IMG/VR virus record: IMGVR_UViG_3300034072_002231
Span: 1 to 54,588 of that record
Source of the DNA: a virus
Strand: one strand, 5' to 3'
Length of the DNA: 54,588 nt
Both the position numbers and the translations under genes were made by a program. Below the pieces are notes generated by a model. The model did not search any database. It was not told the DNA's origin and saw nothing but the letters and a program-made list of their open reading frames with translations. Each line of letters opens with the position of its first letter. The first letter of the stretch is position 1. Shown piece by piece: positions 31,332-39,912 of the stretch.

Positions 31332-32267
31332 CTAAGCTGCGGTCAGCTGACCATAGCTAAGTATGCAGTCCTTAATATTTGAAATCAGTAGCATAAACCT
31401 ATCCCTTGGGGTCAGCTTTCGTGTGTTGTGCCTGAATACGAACTCATCGACATACTTTTGCAGATGCTTCCTTGAGATAACCCTATACACGCCTATGATG
31501 CCACGCTTGAGGTTACCCCAAAAGTTTTCTATCGAATTGGTGTGGGCATTACCGTCAACGTACTGCCTCTTGCCGTGGTTCACAATTTCATGGTTGTACA
31601 ATTTGCTCAACTCATTGTATGCCTTCCATTCATCTGAGTAAACCGCTGTCGTTCCGATATAATCGACACCTCTCATTATTATGGGCTCCAATTCCTCTGT
31701 GGTGGTCGCTGCGACAACACGGGCGATAACCTTGCCCTTGCGTTCAATCATGCCAAACACAGGAACCTTATCTACTGCGCTACGACCCTGCGAGTACTTG
31801 AATTTCTTGTTCGAATGACGGTTCTTGTTTTTGCCGCCAATATAAGTTTCATCGACTTCAATTTCGTTCGACAATACATGGTTGTTTTCGAATTGACTGC
31901 ACGTCCTGAGGCGTTGCAGTATGAACCAAGCCGTCTTCTGCGTGATACCAAGCTCTCTCTCTAATTGCATGGAGGACACGCCACCCTTGTGGCTTGAGTA
32001 CAGCCATATAGCTATGAACCAGTCCTGTAACTTGATGTTTGAGTTCTTGAAGATGCCGACGCTCCTCACGTTGAAGTACTTCCCAGTGTTGCGGCACTTG
32101 TACCTGTTATCCTTGCACTTGTAAACTTTGGAGGTCTCGTCAAATGGAGAGACTGGGTTCCCGTCCCATATTACTGCCTCAAGAAAATTAATGCATGTTT
32201 GTTCATCTGGGAATACATTTATCAGTTCCCTGATGGATTTAAATTTGAAATTGTCTATGATGTTCAT
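31332..32267 (-). CDS. IS1595-family (ISXO2-like) transposase
   Basis: 311 aa, full length. A zinc-ribbon-like N-terminus ('YKCKDNRYKCRNTGKYF'), an HTH ('MQLERELGITQKTAWFILQRL'), then the ISXO2-type catalytic core: Asp139 in 'DETYIGGK', Asp212 in 'SDEWKAY', and 'HTNSIENFWGNLKRG' near 242-256. The frame is intact, so the element may still move. On the minus strand the ATG is preceded at once by a hairpin (32268-32286) containing the likely ribosome-binding AGAAGG. Confidence 0.9.
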   Translation of the reverse strand: MNIIDNFKFKSIRELINVFPDEQTCINFLEAVIWDGNPVSPFDETSKVYKCKDNRYKCRNTGKYFNVRSVGIFKNSNIKLQDWFIAIWLYSSHKGGVSSMQLERELGITQKTAWFILQRLRTCSQFENNHVLSNEIEVDETYIGGKNKNRHSNKKFKYSQGRSAVDKVPVFGMIERKGKVIARVVAATTTEELEPIIMRGVDYIGTTAVYSDEWKAYNELSKLYNHEIVNHGKRQYVDGNAHTNSIENFWGNLKRGIIGVYRVISRKHLQKYVDEFVFRHNTRKLTPRDRFMLLISNIKDCILSYGQLTAA

Positions 32268-32286
32268 CCTTCTAATTGTTAGAAGG
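32268..32286 (-). promoter_or_regulatory. hairpin sequestering the transposase ribosome-binding site
   Basis: CCTTCTAA/TTAGAAGG with a 3-nt loop, directly abutting the transposase ATG. On the transcript AGAAGG would be paired, limiting translation, a common restraint on transposases. Confidence 0.55.
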
Positions 32287-32680
32287 TCTTATATCCTATA
32301 GAATATGAAATCTTAAATTGAATGCTGCTAAAGTTTCACAAAAAGTGTCTAAACATCACATTTTGCGAAAATTTAGCTTTAGCGGAAGGAAAATTCCGTT
32401 AAATTTGTCCTTAAGGTCGGTGCATCTCGATGCCTTGTCCAAAATATCGAAAAAGACAAACACAGGAAAGTGTTTAACTTATTTCTCTCTGACGAAATCT
32501 GGTAAATTTTAAGAGGAGAATGAGTAAACAGAACCTGCGCTATAAATCCTATGGCGTGGGCTGTTACTTATTTTACTCTAAGGTCTTACCAGAGCCCGTC
32601 AGATAGGATATGTTAGCAGTACCCACGCTTTCTTCTTATCAACCAATTACTTCTTTGGGTCTGGGAAGATATAATCTCCA
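32287..32680 (+). other. structured noncoding region before the passenger genes
   Basis: About 390 bp without a gene. Hairpin TTTAGCGGAA/TTCCGTTAAA at 32378-32403. Further on, ATCCTAT (32546-32552) can pair with ATAGGAT (32603-32609), while GCGTGGG (32554-32560) pairs with CCCACGC (32622-32628); these interleave and would form a pseudoknot. It may be a long 5' UTR or an RNA gene for the passenger operon. Confidence 0.45.
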
Positions 32681-33145
32681 ATGAAAAAATTTGTTATTGC
32701 GGCGTCCATGTTGGCGTTAGCACCATTGCCTGCTTTCTCGCAATCGAGAGAGGCAATCGGCTCCTCGGGCAATATTGCTGTAGTACAGGACTTAAACGTC
32801 AGGTGGAACATGGGTGGTATCGTCAACGGGCTTATGACCTCGGGAGGCGTGCAGTTGAGCAACGGCTACTACGTACAGCAGGAGCTACAGGCCCTCTCAG
32901 TTGAGCAGCCAGAAGTGGTTTCAAGAATAACCATGTACCCCAATCCCACAGAAAGCTATGTCAAGCTTACTATCGAAACAAACCTTACGGTCAGGATAAC
33001 CGACATGAATGGTCGGGAAATCAAGAGCGAACGACTAACACCTTCAAGAAATGCTGTCGATGTCTCGGGGCTTACACCGGGGACATACATAGTCAGCGTA
33101 CAATCAGACAACAAGACCAACACCTATAAACTCATCAAACAATAA
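32681..33145 (+). CDS. exported protein with T9SS type A sorting domain
   Basis: 154 aa. Signal peptide (about 1-21, 'LALAPLPAFSQ'). The last ~75 residues ('MYPNPTESYVKLTIE', 'VRITDMNGREI', 'LTPGTYIVSV', ending 'YKLIKQ') are a classic type IX secretion C-terminal sorting domain, so the product should be secreted or attached to the cell surface. The remaining N-terminal part is only some 55 residues. Transposon passenger, 9 bp from the next gene. Confidence 0.85.
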   Translation: MKKFVIAASMLALAPLPAFSQSREAIGSSGNIAVVQDLNVRWNMGGIVNGLMTSGGVQLSNGYYVQQELQALSVEQPEVVSRITMYPNPTESYVKLTIETNLTVRITDMNGREIKSERLTPSRNAVDVSGLTPGTYIVSVQSDNKTNTYKLIKQ

Positions 33146-33154
33146 CCAAACAAC

Positions 33155-33871
33155 ATGAAAAATTTCCTTATCTTAATATCATTGCTAACAGCATCAATCG
33201 TATTATCCCAGACCCCACAGGGCTTCAACTACCAAGCCGTTATCAGGAACTCAACGGGTCAAGCAGTAACAAACCAGTCTGTTTCTGTTAAATTCAACGT
33301 TATCCAAGGACAACCAACGGCAACACCCGTTTATGTTGAGCAACACACAACAAACACCGACGACCTCGGTACAGTAAACCTTGTTATTGGACAGGGAACC
33401 GTGAACTCGGGTGTATTCCAACAGATAGACTGGTCGCTCGGCAGCCACTACCTCGGGATAGAGGTTAACATCGGTTCGGGCTTCGTGAACATGGGTACTA
33501 CACAACTGTTGTCGGTTCCGTATGCCATGTATGCTGGAAAGGCTGGAAGTTCGTTTGGTATCGCGATAAATGCTACTCTCGAGAACAACGGTGGCGAGTA
33601 TTCTGTCAAGGTCAAGTACAGGGTGACCCCTAACCCAGACGACAATTATGTCCTTAGCGGGTATGTCATCGGTACTACCCCTAATGTTGAAGTTACCAAC
33701 GCTCTACAGAATTACGACACTTTTGGGGAGTTCTCATACAGCGATGACTTCTCCTTCACATCAGCGCAAGGTCTCCAAATGAATTCAACTTACTACATTA
33801 GGGGCTACGTCAAGAAGTCCGACAACACTTATGTTTATGGACAGCCAAAAATGTTCGTTGCTACTCCCTAA
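33155..33871 (+). CDS. exported beta-sandwich surface protein
   Basis: 238 aa with a signal peptide (1-18, 'LLTASIVLSQ'). 'TPQGFNYQAVIRN', 'SVSVKFNVIQG' and 'LLSVPYAMYAGKAG' match a family of exported Bacteroidota proteins with an N-terminal beta domain often followed by collagen-like or trimeric regions; here a second beta domain ('YSVKVKYRVTPNP') follows. No sorting domain, so it may depend on its neighbour. Transposon passenger. Confidence 0.7.
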   Translation: MKNFLILISLLTASIVLSQTPQGFNYQAVIRNSTGQAVTNQSVSVKFNVIQGQPTATPVYVEQHTTNTDDLGTVNLVIGQGTVNSGVFQQIDWSLGSHYLGIEVNIGSGFVNMGTTQLLSVPYAMYAGKAGSSFGIAINATLENNGGEYSVKVKYRVTPNPDDNYVLSGYVIGTTPNVEVTNALQNYDTFGEFSYSDDFSFTSAQGLQMNSTYYIRGYVKKSDNTYVYGQPKMFVATP

Positions 33872-33890
33872 GACATCACGATATTAACCT

Positions 33891-33930
33891 TGGGCATATC
33901 AGTAAAATGTACTGATATGCCCATTTTACT
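33891..33930 (+). terminator. strong terminator of the passenger operon
   Basis: 14-bp perfect stem TGGGCATATCAGTA/TACTGATATGCCCA, 5-nt loop, T-rich tail. Confidence 0.9.
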
Positions 33931-33978
33931 TTTTATCCCTGTTTTTATTATCTTTATGACTTTAAAAATCAACTTACC

Positions 33979-34344
33979 ATGAGATTATACCACCTATCAT
34001 ACGATACCATCGATTGTAAAAAACATTTTAAGGATGATTATGACGAGGCAAGGAGATACTTGCTATGTGTACTGGCACATACACCCATACAAGCTATCGA
34101 GTCATACTGTGAAAGCACAATAATACTCCATTATGAGGACAGTATCAAAGCAAAAAAGCTGTTCAAATATTTGCAAGATAATCTTTCCGAATACTTCTAT
34201 TTTTCAGTTTCTTTGGTTGCACGCAATGAGAATAACGAGCACTTTATACATCATAATCCAAATCATGAATTAGATAATAATTTAGCCGTTGAATGGGACA
34301 ATCTAAGTTGCAATAACCTTAAGAAGCACATCTCGGCATTCTAA
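33979..34344 (+). CDS. hypothetical passenger protein
   Basis: 121 aa. The N-terminus 'MRLYHLSYDTIDCKKHF' and the pattern of a first beta strand, helix, and 'STIILHYEDSIKAKKLF' loosely resemble small Cas2-like/SinR-like ferredoxin-fold proteins, but the match is weak. Ends 1 bp from a convergent gene. Confidence 0.5.
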   Translation: MRLYHLSYDTIDCKKHFKDDYDEARRYLLCVLAHTPIQAIESYCESTIILHYEDSIKAKKLFKYLQDNLSEYFYFSVSLVARNENNEHFIHHNPNHELDNNLAVEWDNLSCNNLKKHISAF

Positions 34345-34345
34345 A

Positions 34346-34540
34346 TTATTCTTGTTCGCAAATTTCGTAAGGTTCCGCATCTCTACACTGAAAAAAGACC
34401 AAGCGCCCATTAATGCGCACTAGGTCTTTTCTATCTGTCAATTCAATAGATTTCAGGAATTTACCATACCTTACAAGATAATCAAGCCAAATAAAGGCCC
34501 TCCAATATAAGTTAACCAACAACTGCTTTAGTTTTTTCAT
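34346..34540 (-). CDS. small hypothetical passenger protein
   Basis: 64 aa from ATG 34540 (upstream frame needs a TTG start at 34576). Basic aromatic N-terminal helix ('LLVNLYWRAFIWLDYLVR') and acidic tail. Transcribed inward from the right end of the transposon. Function unknown. Confidence 0.5.
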   Translation of the reverse strand: MKKLKQLLVNLYWRAFIWLDYLVRYGKFLKSIELTDRKDLVRINGRLVFFQCRDAEPYEICEQE

Positions 34541-34588
34541 AATATATAGCTTTAGTTTAGCTATATACTTGTTCAACTATAATATAAT

Positions 34589-34615
34589 TTAGTGTAACAT
34601 TATATGTGAGTGCCA
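34589..34615 (-). repeat. right terminal inverted repeat
   Basis: 27 bp, perfect inverted match to 30641-30667; followed by TATAAT. Confidence 0.9.
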
Positions 34616-34840
34616 TATAATTTACTGTTTTTCAATACTTAAAGATACAAAAAAGTAGTTATTTTGACAACATTTATATAGCCTTTTTTGTATAAATGAT
34701 TAAATAAATAATTGTTTGTAATCTTTCCAAATAGGTGGAAACTGCCAAAAAAAAGTTCAAAAAAAGACCTTTTTTAAACACTTCAAAAAATTAACTATCT
34801 GATAAATAGCTAACAAACCCTAAAAAGAACCTCTTTTTAG
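34616..34840. other. AT-rich intergenic segment with a displaced promoter
   Basis: No gene. On the minus strand it holds TATCTTTA near 34640, probably the original promoter of the 30629-28807 operon before transposon entry. An AT-rich hairpin CTAAAAAG/CTTTTTAG is at 34820-34840. Confidence 0.4.
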
Positions 34841-34964
34841 CTGTTTGTGTGTCTATGCACCCCGTCCCGCTAAGTTCGTGATTTGCGGTTGCCTGCGCGC
34901 CCCTGCGGGGGGATATATGAGTGGGGCACCACCCCCCGAGGGGGGTGCGCACCACCACAAACAG
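34841..34964 (+). ncRNA. GC-rich structured RNA candidate
   Basis: A closing stem CTGTTTGTG (34841-34849) with CACAAACAG (34956-34964) encloses 106 nt with strong GC hairpins: CCCC-TGCG-GGGG near 34900-34911 and CCCCC/GGGGG near 34932-34945. Its GC content stands out against AT-rich flanks. No coding frame is convincing. It lies just before the portal-unit late promoter; it may be an RNA gene, a transcription barrier, or a DNA site such as cos/pac. Confidence 0.45.
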
Positions 34965-34973
34965 CCCGCGAAG

Positions 34974-34990
34974 CCCCATATTTACTGGGT
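34974..34990 (+). terminator. weak hairpin before the portal-unit promoter
   Basis: CCCCAT...ACTGGG with loop TATTT, followed by TTTGTT, merging with the late promoter element as at 23022 and 44641. Confidence 0.4.
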
Positions 34991-34995
34991 TTGTT

Positions 34996-35033
34996 CATGT
35001 TACAACACATGGCAATTGCCTGTTGTAGTATTG
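34996..35033 (+). promoter_or_regulatory. late promoter of the portal unit
   Basis: CATGTTACAAC (34996-35006), 19-bp spacer containing GGCAATTGCC (35011-35020), then TAGTATTG (35026-35033). A second GGCAATTGC lies at 35042-35050 next to the start codon. The palindrome also occurs in the 44670 promoter. Confidence 0.7.
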
Positions 35034-35052
35034 CAATAAATGGCAATTGCAA

Positions 35053-35346
35053 ATGGATACAGGAAAAAACACCATAACACCACTGCAAGCCATCAAGCGA
35101 ATGCGTGAGCTTGATGCTGCTGGTGTACCTTTTTATTTTGAATACTTCAGTTACAACAGCACCAAGCATACCAGCGGCGGTGTAAAGCAGGTAAGACAGG
35201 CAACGCTAAGGCAGGGGCTGCGTAACGGCCAGAGCGATAAGGCAAGCATACTGATTGCCTATACCGACCACAGCGCAGGAGGCACCAGCAGGTTCTTTTA
35301 CCTACCATTATTGCTGAAGCTAAATAATATAACCGTTAAGCCATGA
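35053..35346 (+). CDS. hypothetical late protein preceding portal
   Basis: 97 aa from ATG 35053, 20 bp after the late -7 box; the TTG at 35047 is not needed. Basic and Ser/Thr/Gly rich with 'SGGVKQVRQATLRQGLRNGQS'. It overlaps the portal gene by 4 bp (ATGA). Probably a head-connector accessory protein. Confidence 0.6.
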   Translation: MDTGKNTITPLQAIKRMRELDAAGVPFYFEYFSYNSTKHTSGGVKQVRQATLRQGLRNGQSDKASILIAYTDHSAGGTSRFFYLPLLLKLNNITVKP

Positions 35347-36704
35347 GCATAGAATATGTAGGCAGGGATGCCATTGTACAGGCCGATACTGTTGCCTTTA
35401 CCTACCAGGTAAGTGAGAACCCCCGCGACTTTAACGAGTACCGCCCAAAGGAAGACCTGAAGTGGGATAACCGCCATAATGTTATTGGTGACTTTATCGT
35501 CTATCCGTATGGTAATAATAACGACCTGCCGGAGCAAATAAAGGATGTGGTACTAAATAACCATTCAGCGCCGGGCATACTGAATAAGAAAACCCAAATG
35601 CTTTGGGGAACTGGTCCAAAACTCTACAAGGAGGTGCTGATAGATAAAAGGAGAGTAGTAAGGGAACTGGAAGATAACCTTGATATTTTGCAATGGCTGG
35701 AGAGTTGGGATTACTTGGATTACCTACTGCGTATGTGTGTGGACTATGGCTATATGCAGGGGGTGTACACAAAGTTTGAGCAGGCAAGGGGCAGCAGGAT
35801 AGGCAAAAACTTTATTGCCCGGCTGGAACACGTTAGCGTGGATAAGGCGCGCCTGGCATCCTTACGCGCTGCTAACAGCAATAAGCCTACCCATGTAATA
35901 GTAACCGACTGGAGCTTTACAAACCCCAATGCGCTGGCAGAGTATAAGGCATACGATAAGTTTGATTTTTCCCGCCCTTTCGAGTTTAAGAACGCTATCC
36001 TCTACAGCAATATGTACAGCTTCTGTACAGAGTTTTATACAGTGCCGGAGATGTATGGACTTATGGAATGGCTAAGGCGTTCTACTGCGGTTCCGCTCAT
36101 TTTTAAAGCCCTCTCAAAGAATGGCATTAACCTGAAGTACCACATCATATCCCCGCAGCCCTATTGGGATGAAAAGCGGAAAGAGCTTCAGGAAAGATGT
36201 GTTGAGCGTGGGATTCCATATGAGGAGAAGATGCTGAAGGAATTGGAAGAAGAAACGCTGAATAAAATTAAGAAAGTCCTTTCCGGGGAAGAAAACACCG
36301 GCAAATTCCTCCATACTAAAAAAGCACTTGTTGTAGAAGGCAACAACCTGCTGGAGATGGGTTGGGAGGTAAAGGTAGTTGACCAGAACATAAAAGATTT
36401 TGTTGAGTCGCAGATATCCATTGCAGACCGCTCAGACAGGGCAATCAGCATCGGTAGCGGCCTGCATGGTTCACTTGGCAATGTGGCCGTAAATGGCAAA
36501 AGCGACAGCGGGAGTGAGCAGCTCTATGCCTTTAAAAACTTCCTTAATTCGGGTGTGAACATACCGGAAATGATAATCATGAAAGCCATTAACTACGCTA
36601 TAAAAGCCAATTTCCCGGGCAGCGGGTTAAAGCTGGGCTTCTTCCATGAAGTTGCAGAACGGGAGCAGGATGTAAATCCTGAAGACAGGGTAAAAAATAA
36701 TTAG
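35343..36704 (+). CDS. portal protein
   Basis: 453 aa. Size, the early 'YPYGNNNDLPEQIKDVVLNN' segment, a long central helix region ('EKMLKELEEETLNKIKKVLSG') and 'QISIADRSDRAISIGSGLHG' are what I expect of Bacteroidota phage portals. It forms the dodecameric vertex through which TerL pumps DNA. First large gene of the connector unit and followed by head-tail genes. Confidence 0.75.
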   Translation: MSIEYVGRDAIVQADTVAFTYQVSENPRDFNEYRPKEDLKWDNRHNVIGDFIVYPYGNNNDLPEQIKDVVLNNHSAPGILNKKTQMLWGTGPKLYKEVLIDKRRVVRELEDNLDILQWLESWDYLDYLLRMCVDYGYMQGVYTKFEQARGSRIGKNFIARLEHVSVDKARLASLRAANSNKPTHVIVTDWSFTNPNALAEYKAYDKFDFSRPFEFKNAILYSNMYSFCTEFYTVPEMYGLMEWLRRSTAVPLIFKALSKNGINLKYHIISPQPYWDEKRKELQERCVERGIPYEEKMLKELEEETLNKIKKVLSGEENTGKFLHTKKALVVEGNNLLEMGWEVKVVDQNIKDFVESQISIADRSDRAISIGSGLHGSLGNVAVNGKSDSGSEQLYAFKNFLNSGVNIPEMIIMKAINYAIKANFPGSGLKLGFFHEVAEREQDVNPEDRVKNN

Positions 36705-36707
36705 AAC

Positions 36708-37673
36708 ATGGAACTACTATTTGAAAAGGAGGGCGAAATCGGGGGCAAAGAGTTTAAAACACTGCTTGGCTTTGCGGATGCCGATATAAAATTCAGCAGT
36801 ATTAAAGCCGATATTATTACTGCCACAAACGAGATGATACGCTTTACCGGGCAGGAAGCCTATGATGCCGTACTGGAGGCGTATAAAGCAGCAGACCAAA
36901 ACCCAGCACAGCAGATGCTCGTGCATATGTACCGATACCCTATTGCAGTAAGGGCTTATGCCATGTTTGCCCCAAACAATGATGTGGCACACACCAACAA
37001 CGGGCGGCGTATGCGCATGGGCGATAACGAAAAGCAGGCTTTTGAATGGCTGCTTGACCGGGATAATGAAGCTACCGAAAAGCGTTTCTACCGGGCGATG
37101 GATGACCTGGTGCAGTATATGGATAAGAACCTTGAGGAATGGAAGGCTTCAGGAGCCTTTAAACGCTCTCATTCGCTATTCCTGCGCACAACATACGAGT
37201 TTGATGAGTACCTGCCCTTAGAGAGCCGCTATGTGCTCCTGAAGCTGGAGCCGGGCATAAGGCAATGTGAGCAAAACGAGATATTGCCGCGCTTAGGCAG
37301 GGTAAAGTTTGAGGCACTGAAGCAGGCGCTAAAAAGCAATACCGACATTACGGATGAAAAGGATACAGAGCTACTGGCGCTGATTAAAGAAGCCAGTTGC
37401 TATTATGCGATAGCATGGGGCATCACCAGGCTATCGGTAAATATATTCCCTGAAGGCGTATTGCAAAGTTATACTTCAGACAGGGAAACCACAAAAATAA
37501 AGCGGCCTGCACAAAAGCTGGAGGCAGAAGCTGCGCGGATGGCCTATGCCGGTGATGCAGAAAGAGTGCTGCTAAAAATAGAAAAGCTGGTAGCACCAGC
37601 GGTCCAGCCCACAGCCTGTACAGAGGGTGATATTATTAATATTATATCAGGAGACAACTTTTTATCAATATAA
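36708..37673 (+). CDS. head-tail connector-region protein (DUF6712-like)
   Basis: 321 aa, almost all helical. The position 3 bp after the portal gene and the opening 'EIGGKEFKTLLGFADADIKFS' suggest the DUF6712-type proteins found after portal genes in Bacteroidota phages. Likely an adaptor or head-completion protein. Confidence 0.55.
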   Translation: MELLFEKEGEIGGKEFKTLLGFADADIKFSSIKADIITATNEMIRFTGQEAYDAVLEAYKAADQNPAQQMLVHMYRYPIAVRAYAMFAPNNDVAHTNNGRRMRMGDNEKQAFEWLLDRDNEATEKRFYRAMDDLVQYMDKNLEEWKASGAFKRSHSLFLRTTYEFDEYLPLESRYVLLKLEPGIRQCEQNEILPRLGRVKFEALKQALKSNTDITDEKDTELLALIKEASCYYAIAWGITRLSVNIFPEGVLQSYTSDRETTKIKRPAQKLEAEAARMAYAGDAERVLLKIEKLVAPAVQPTACTEGDIINIISGDNFLSI

Positions 37674-37675
37674 GC

Positions 37676-37990
37676 ATGAAACGATTTTTAGCGAGCATTA
37701 AGGCATTTTTATTAAAGTTATGGCACTTCAGGAAGTACAGGCAGTTTGCCGGGTTTGAAAAAAGACTGGGCAAGGCGGTAACCGATCAGGAAGTGGACAG
37801 GTATATCCTGAAGAGCGAAATAGTGAAGTATATGGGCAAATACCTGCACGTTAACGCCAGGAGCAAATACATACCCAAAGACAGGAAGAATAAAGAAGAA
37901 TGCCGGCAGCAGGTTATTGGCGTTTTTGGCGACAGGATGAAAAGACTCGGCATAACTATTAACGACAAGCTGGAATTATGCACACCATAG
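37676..37990 (+). CDS. small basic late protein
   Basis: 104 aa, strongly basic, helical ('FLASIKAFLLKLWHFRKYRQF'). It lies 2 bp after the upstream gene and overlaps the next by 13 bp. Possibly a head-tail joining component; no family recognised. Confidence 0.55.
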   Translation: MKRFLASIKAFLLKLWHFRKYRQFAGFEKRLGKAVTDQEVDRYILKSEIVKYMGKYLHVNARSKYIPKDRKNKEECRQQVIGVFGDRMKRLGITINDKLELCTP

Positions 37991-38883
37991 AAATTCCGGA
38001 GAAAAACCGCAGGCTATATATGCCTGAGAACCTCTCACAATGCGACAGCGACCAGTATCTCGATATGTGCGAGCTGCTGTACCGGTACCAGTGCGGGCAA
38101 TTGCCATTTGACAGCCTGAAGGTGCAGGCCGTTTACCGCCTGCTGAACCTGAAGCCTACTAAAAAAGAATTGCTGATTCCGGAAGAGGAAGTGAAGTGGG
38201 CAAATGTGGCAAGGCTTGCCGAGCTGGCAGAATCGTTTTTTGAAGATAAGGACGGGCAGAAGGTTATTGCCATTGATTATACCCATAATCCTGTACCAAA
38301 GATAAAGCCGCTCCTGAAGTCATATTATGGCCCTCAGGACGGTTTTGCTAATGTAACCTTTGGGGAGTATACCGATGGCCTGCGGATATTCCTTGAGTAT
38401 TCCAGGACAGGAAATGAGGCACTGCTGCGTGAGCTGGCCGCAATATTTTACAGGCCTAAAAAAAGCCTGCACTGTATTAAGAAATTAAGCCCACGCTATA
38501 ATGGCGACATACGGCAGCCCTATAACCCCGTTAGCATAGAGAGCCGTGCTGAAGCCTTTAAATATTGCCATCCGGGTTTTGCTTATGGTTTCTTCCTGTA
38601 CTTTGCCAGTTTCCAAAAGTACATTACACAGGCTGTTATTCCCTGGGGAGGGCAGGAGCTTGACCTATCTATACTCTTTGATGGCAATTCTACTCAAGAA
38701 CCCGAAACGATTCCGGGCATTGGCATGGATGCGATTACCTTCAGCATTGGCGAAAGCCAGGTGTTTGGAAGTAAGGAGCAGGTGCGGCAGGTTAACCTCT
38801 GGGAGATGCTTGTTTACCTGTACAGCCTCAAGAAAAAAGACCTCGATAACAAGCAAAAAGAAAAAAGCAATGCTAAAAATTAG
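37978..38883 (+). CDS. hypothetical late protein
   Basis: 301 aa, mixed alpha/beta, no recognised motif. It overlaps both neighbours (13 bp and 14 bp), so all are coexpressed. By position it could be a head-tail completion protein or tail chaperone. Confidence 0.55.
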   Translation: MHTIEIPEKNRRLYMPENLSQCDSDQYLDMCELLYRYQCGQLPFDSLKVQAVYRLLNLKPTKKELLIPEEEVKWANVARLAELAESFFEDKDGQKVIAIDYTHNPVPKIKPLLKSYYGPQDGFANVTFGEYTDGLRIFLEYSRTGNEALLRELAAIFYRPKKSLHCIKKLSPRYNGDIRQPYNPVSIESRAEAFKYCHPGFAYGFFLYFASFQKYITQAVIPWGGQELDLSILFDGNSTQEPETIPGIGMDAITFSIGESQVFGSKEQVRQVNLWEMLVYLYSLKKKDLDNKQKEKSNAKN

Positions 38884-39331
38884 CCATCTAAAACAATACC
38901 TGCCTACGCTCGCAGCGGCAATACCCGAAGTTAAGCGGCACGAAATGGCGGTGACCAAAGATGACATTATAAAATTTATGAAAAGCCATGAGGAGGGAGA
39001 TAATATGCTCCTGATAGCCATTGTGCCGGAGCATGGTGTAAGTGGTGGCGAGAACAGCGCGCAATGGACGAACAGCGGCGGTTTTTTCGTTCTGGAGAAA
39101 ACAGACTACTCAGAACTGGAAGACGGCGGCTACCTTGATATTTTTGAAAGGACACAGGATGCAGTAGAGAAGCTGATTAATAAGCTGCTTCAGGATAAGG
39201 CTGCCGTTGCAGGCCCTATGTGCGGTTTTCTTGCTGACCTTGATGAAGACAGCATTGGAGCAAGCCCTATAGAAGCGCTGGAGAGCTGCAACGGCTACTT
39301 TGTGAGCTTCAGCATGGGGTCAAGATTTTAA
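38870..39331 (+). CDS. hypothetical late protein, tail-terminator-like position
   Basis: 153 aa from ATG 38870; the longer frame from 38546 is antisense-free but internal to the previous gene and rejected. 'ENSAQWTNSGGFFVLEK' and 'SCNGYFVSFSMGSRF' look like beta strands, typical of small tail-joining proteins. Family unknown. Confidence 0.55.
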   Translation: MLKISHLKQYLPTLAAAIPEVKRHEMAVTKDDIIKFMKSHEEGDNMLLIAIVPEHGVSGGENSAQWTNSGGFFVLEKTDYSELEDGGYLDIFERTQDAVEKLINKLLQDKAAVAGPMCGFLADLDEDSIGASPIEALESCNGYFVSFSMGSRF

Positions 39332-39363
39332 AAGTAGTATATTAGCCTGTAAACAAATGCAAA

Positions 39364-39564
39364 ATGACAGAAGAAGAAATAAGGGAGCTTTACAACGAAG
39401 TAATTAATCAGCGTGGCATTCATAATAAGCTGGGGCTTAGCCGGAGTTATATCTACCACCTGAGGAACGACGTCCCTCCTACTCTGGGCTTAATGCTCGA
39501 ACAGTTGCTTAAGCTGGGCAAAATAAAAGTGGAACTAAATGACGACAACCCGAAAAACACTTGA
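39364..39564 (+). CDS. small HTH-like protein
   Basis: 66 aa with a helix-turn-helix-like segment ('NKLGLSRSYIYHLRND', about 21-36) followed by a helix. It overlaps the next gene by 26 bp. Could be a late-gene regulator or a structural HTH; uncertain. Confidence 0.5.
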   Translation: MTEEEIRELYNEVINQRGIHNKLGLSRSYIYHLRNDVPPTLGLMLEQLLKLGKIKVELNDDNPKNT

Positions 39565-39910
39565 TGATATCCTTCAAGGCAGGTATGTAAAGCGCGTGAT
39601 GCAGGAGCAGTCAAAGGAAATAAACCTTGCCCAGGTAAAGTATATTTCCGGGCATAAATTTGGCAGCCCCCATTGGTTGGCCGCGCGTGGCTTTACTGCT
39701 AATGAAAGCGCCCTTGAATATGCCCACAAGTTAACCCACCGCTTTGTGGATATGAAGACCAGGCAGACCGATAAGGGCAAAAAGAAAAAGAAAGCACACC
39801 CGATACACAATAAGATAATTTGGGGCCATTACAACAACATTGTGCGCGAGCTGAGCTATGGCTACACCGAAGCGGTAAAAGAAGAGTTGAAAGGGCTGGA
39901 GGAAAAATAA
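39539..39910 (+). CDS. hypothetical late protein
   Basis: 123 aa, basic, with a Lys cluster ('DKGKKKKKAHPIHNK') and 'WLAARGF' and 'YAHKLTHRFVDMKTR' helices. The pattern is like small phage virion proteins binding nucleic acid. Last gene of the portal unit. Confidence 0.55.
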   Translation: MTTTRKTLDDILQGRYVKRVMQEQSKEINLAQVKYISGHKFGSPHWLAARGFTANESALEYAHKLTHRFVDMKTRQTDKGKKKKKAHPIHNKIIWGHYNNIVRELSYGYTEAVKEELKGLEEK

Positions 39911-39912
39911 AC

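Larger units (their letters stand above)
30641..34615. mobile_element. passenger-carrying IS1595-type transposon, about 3.98 kb
   Basis: Perfect 27-bp terminal inverted repeats, both starting TGGCACTCACATATAATG when read inwards, at 30641-30667 and 34589-34615. The flanking bases TATAAT occur on both sides (30635-30640 and 34616-34621) as a target-site duplication; the IS1595 family usually makes 8 bp, so 6 is short. Inside are the transposase (31332), two exported T9SS-type proteins, and four small genes. The IS1595 family is known to include passenger-carrying members. Insertion was into the 5' region of the 30153 gene. Confidence 0.85.

Noticed and set aside
34791-35169. Open frames on both strands through the GC-rich element
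   Set aside because: Low-complexity Pro/Gly/Arg/His translations produced by GC hairpins; no consistent start or family.
38546-38869. Extended N-terminus of the 38870 gene
   Set aside because: It would lie within the well-formed 37978 gene in another frame; ATG 38870 gives the usual short overlap.
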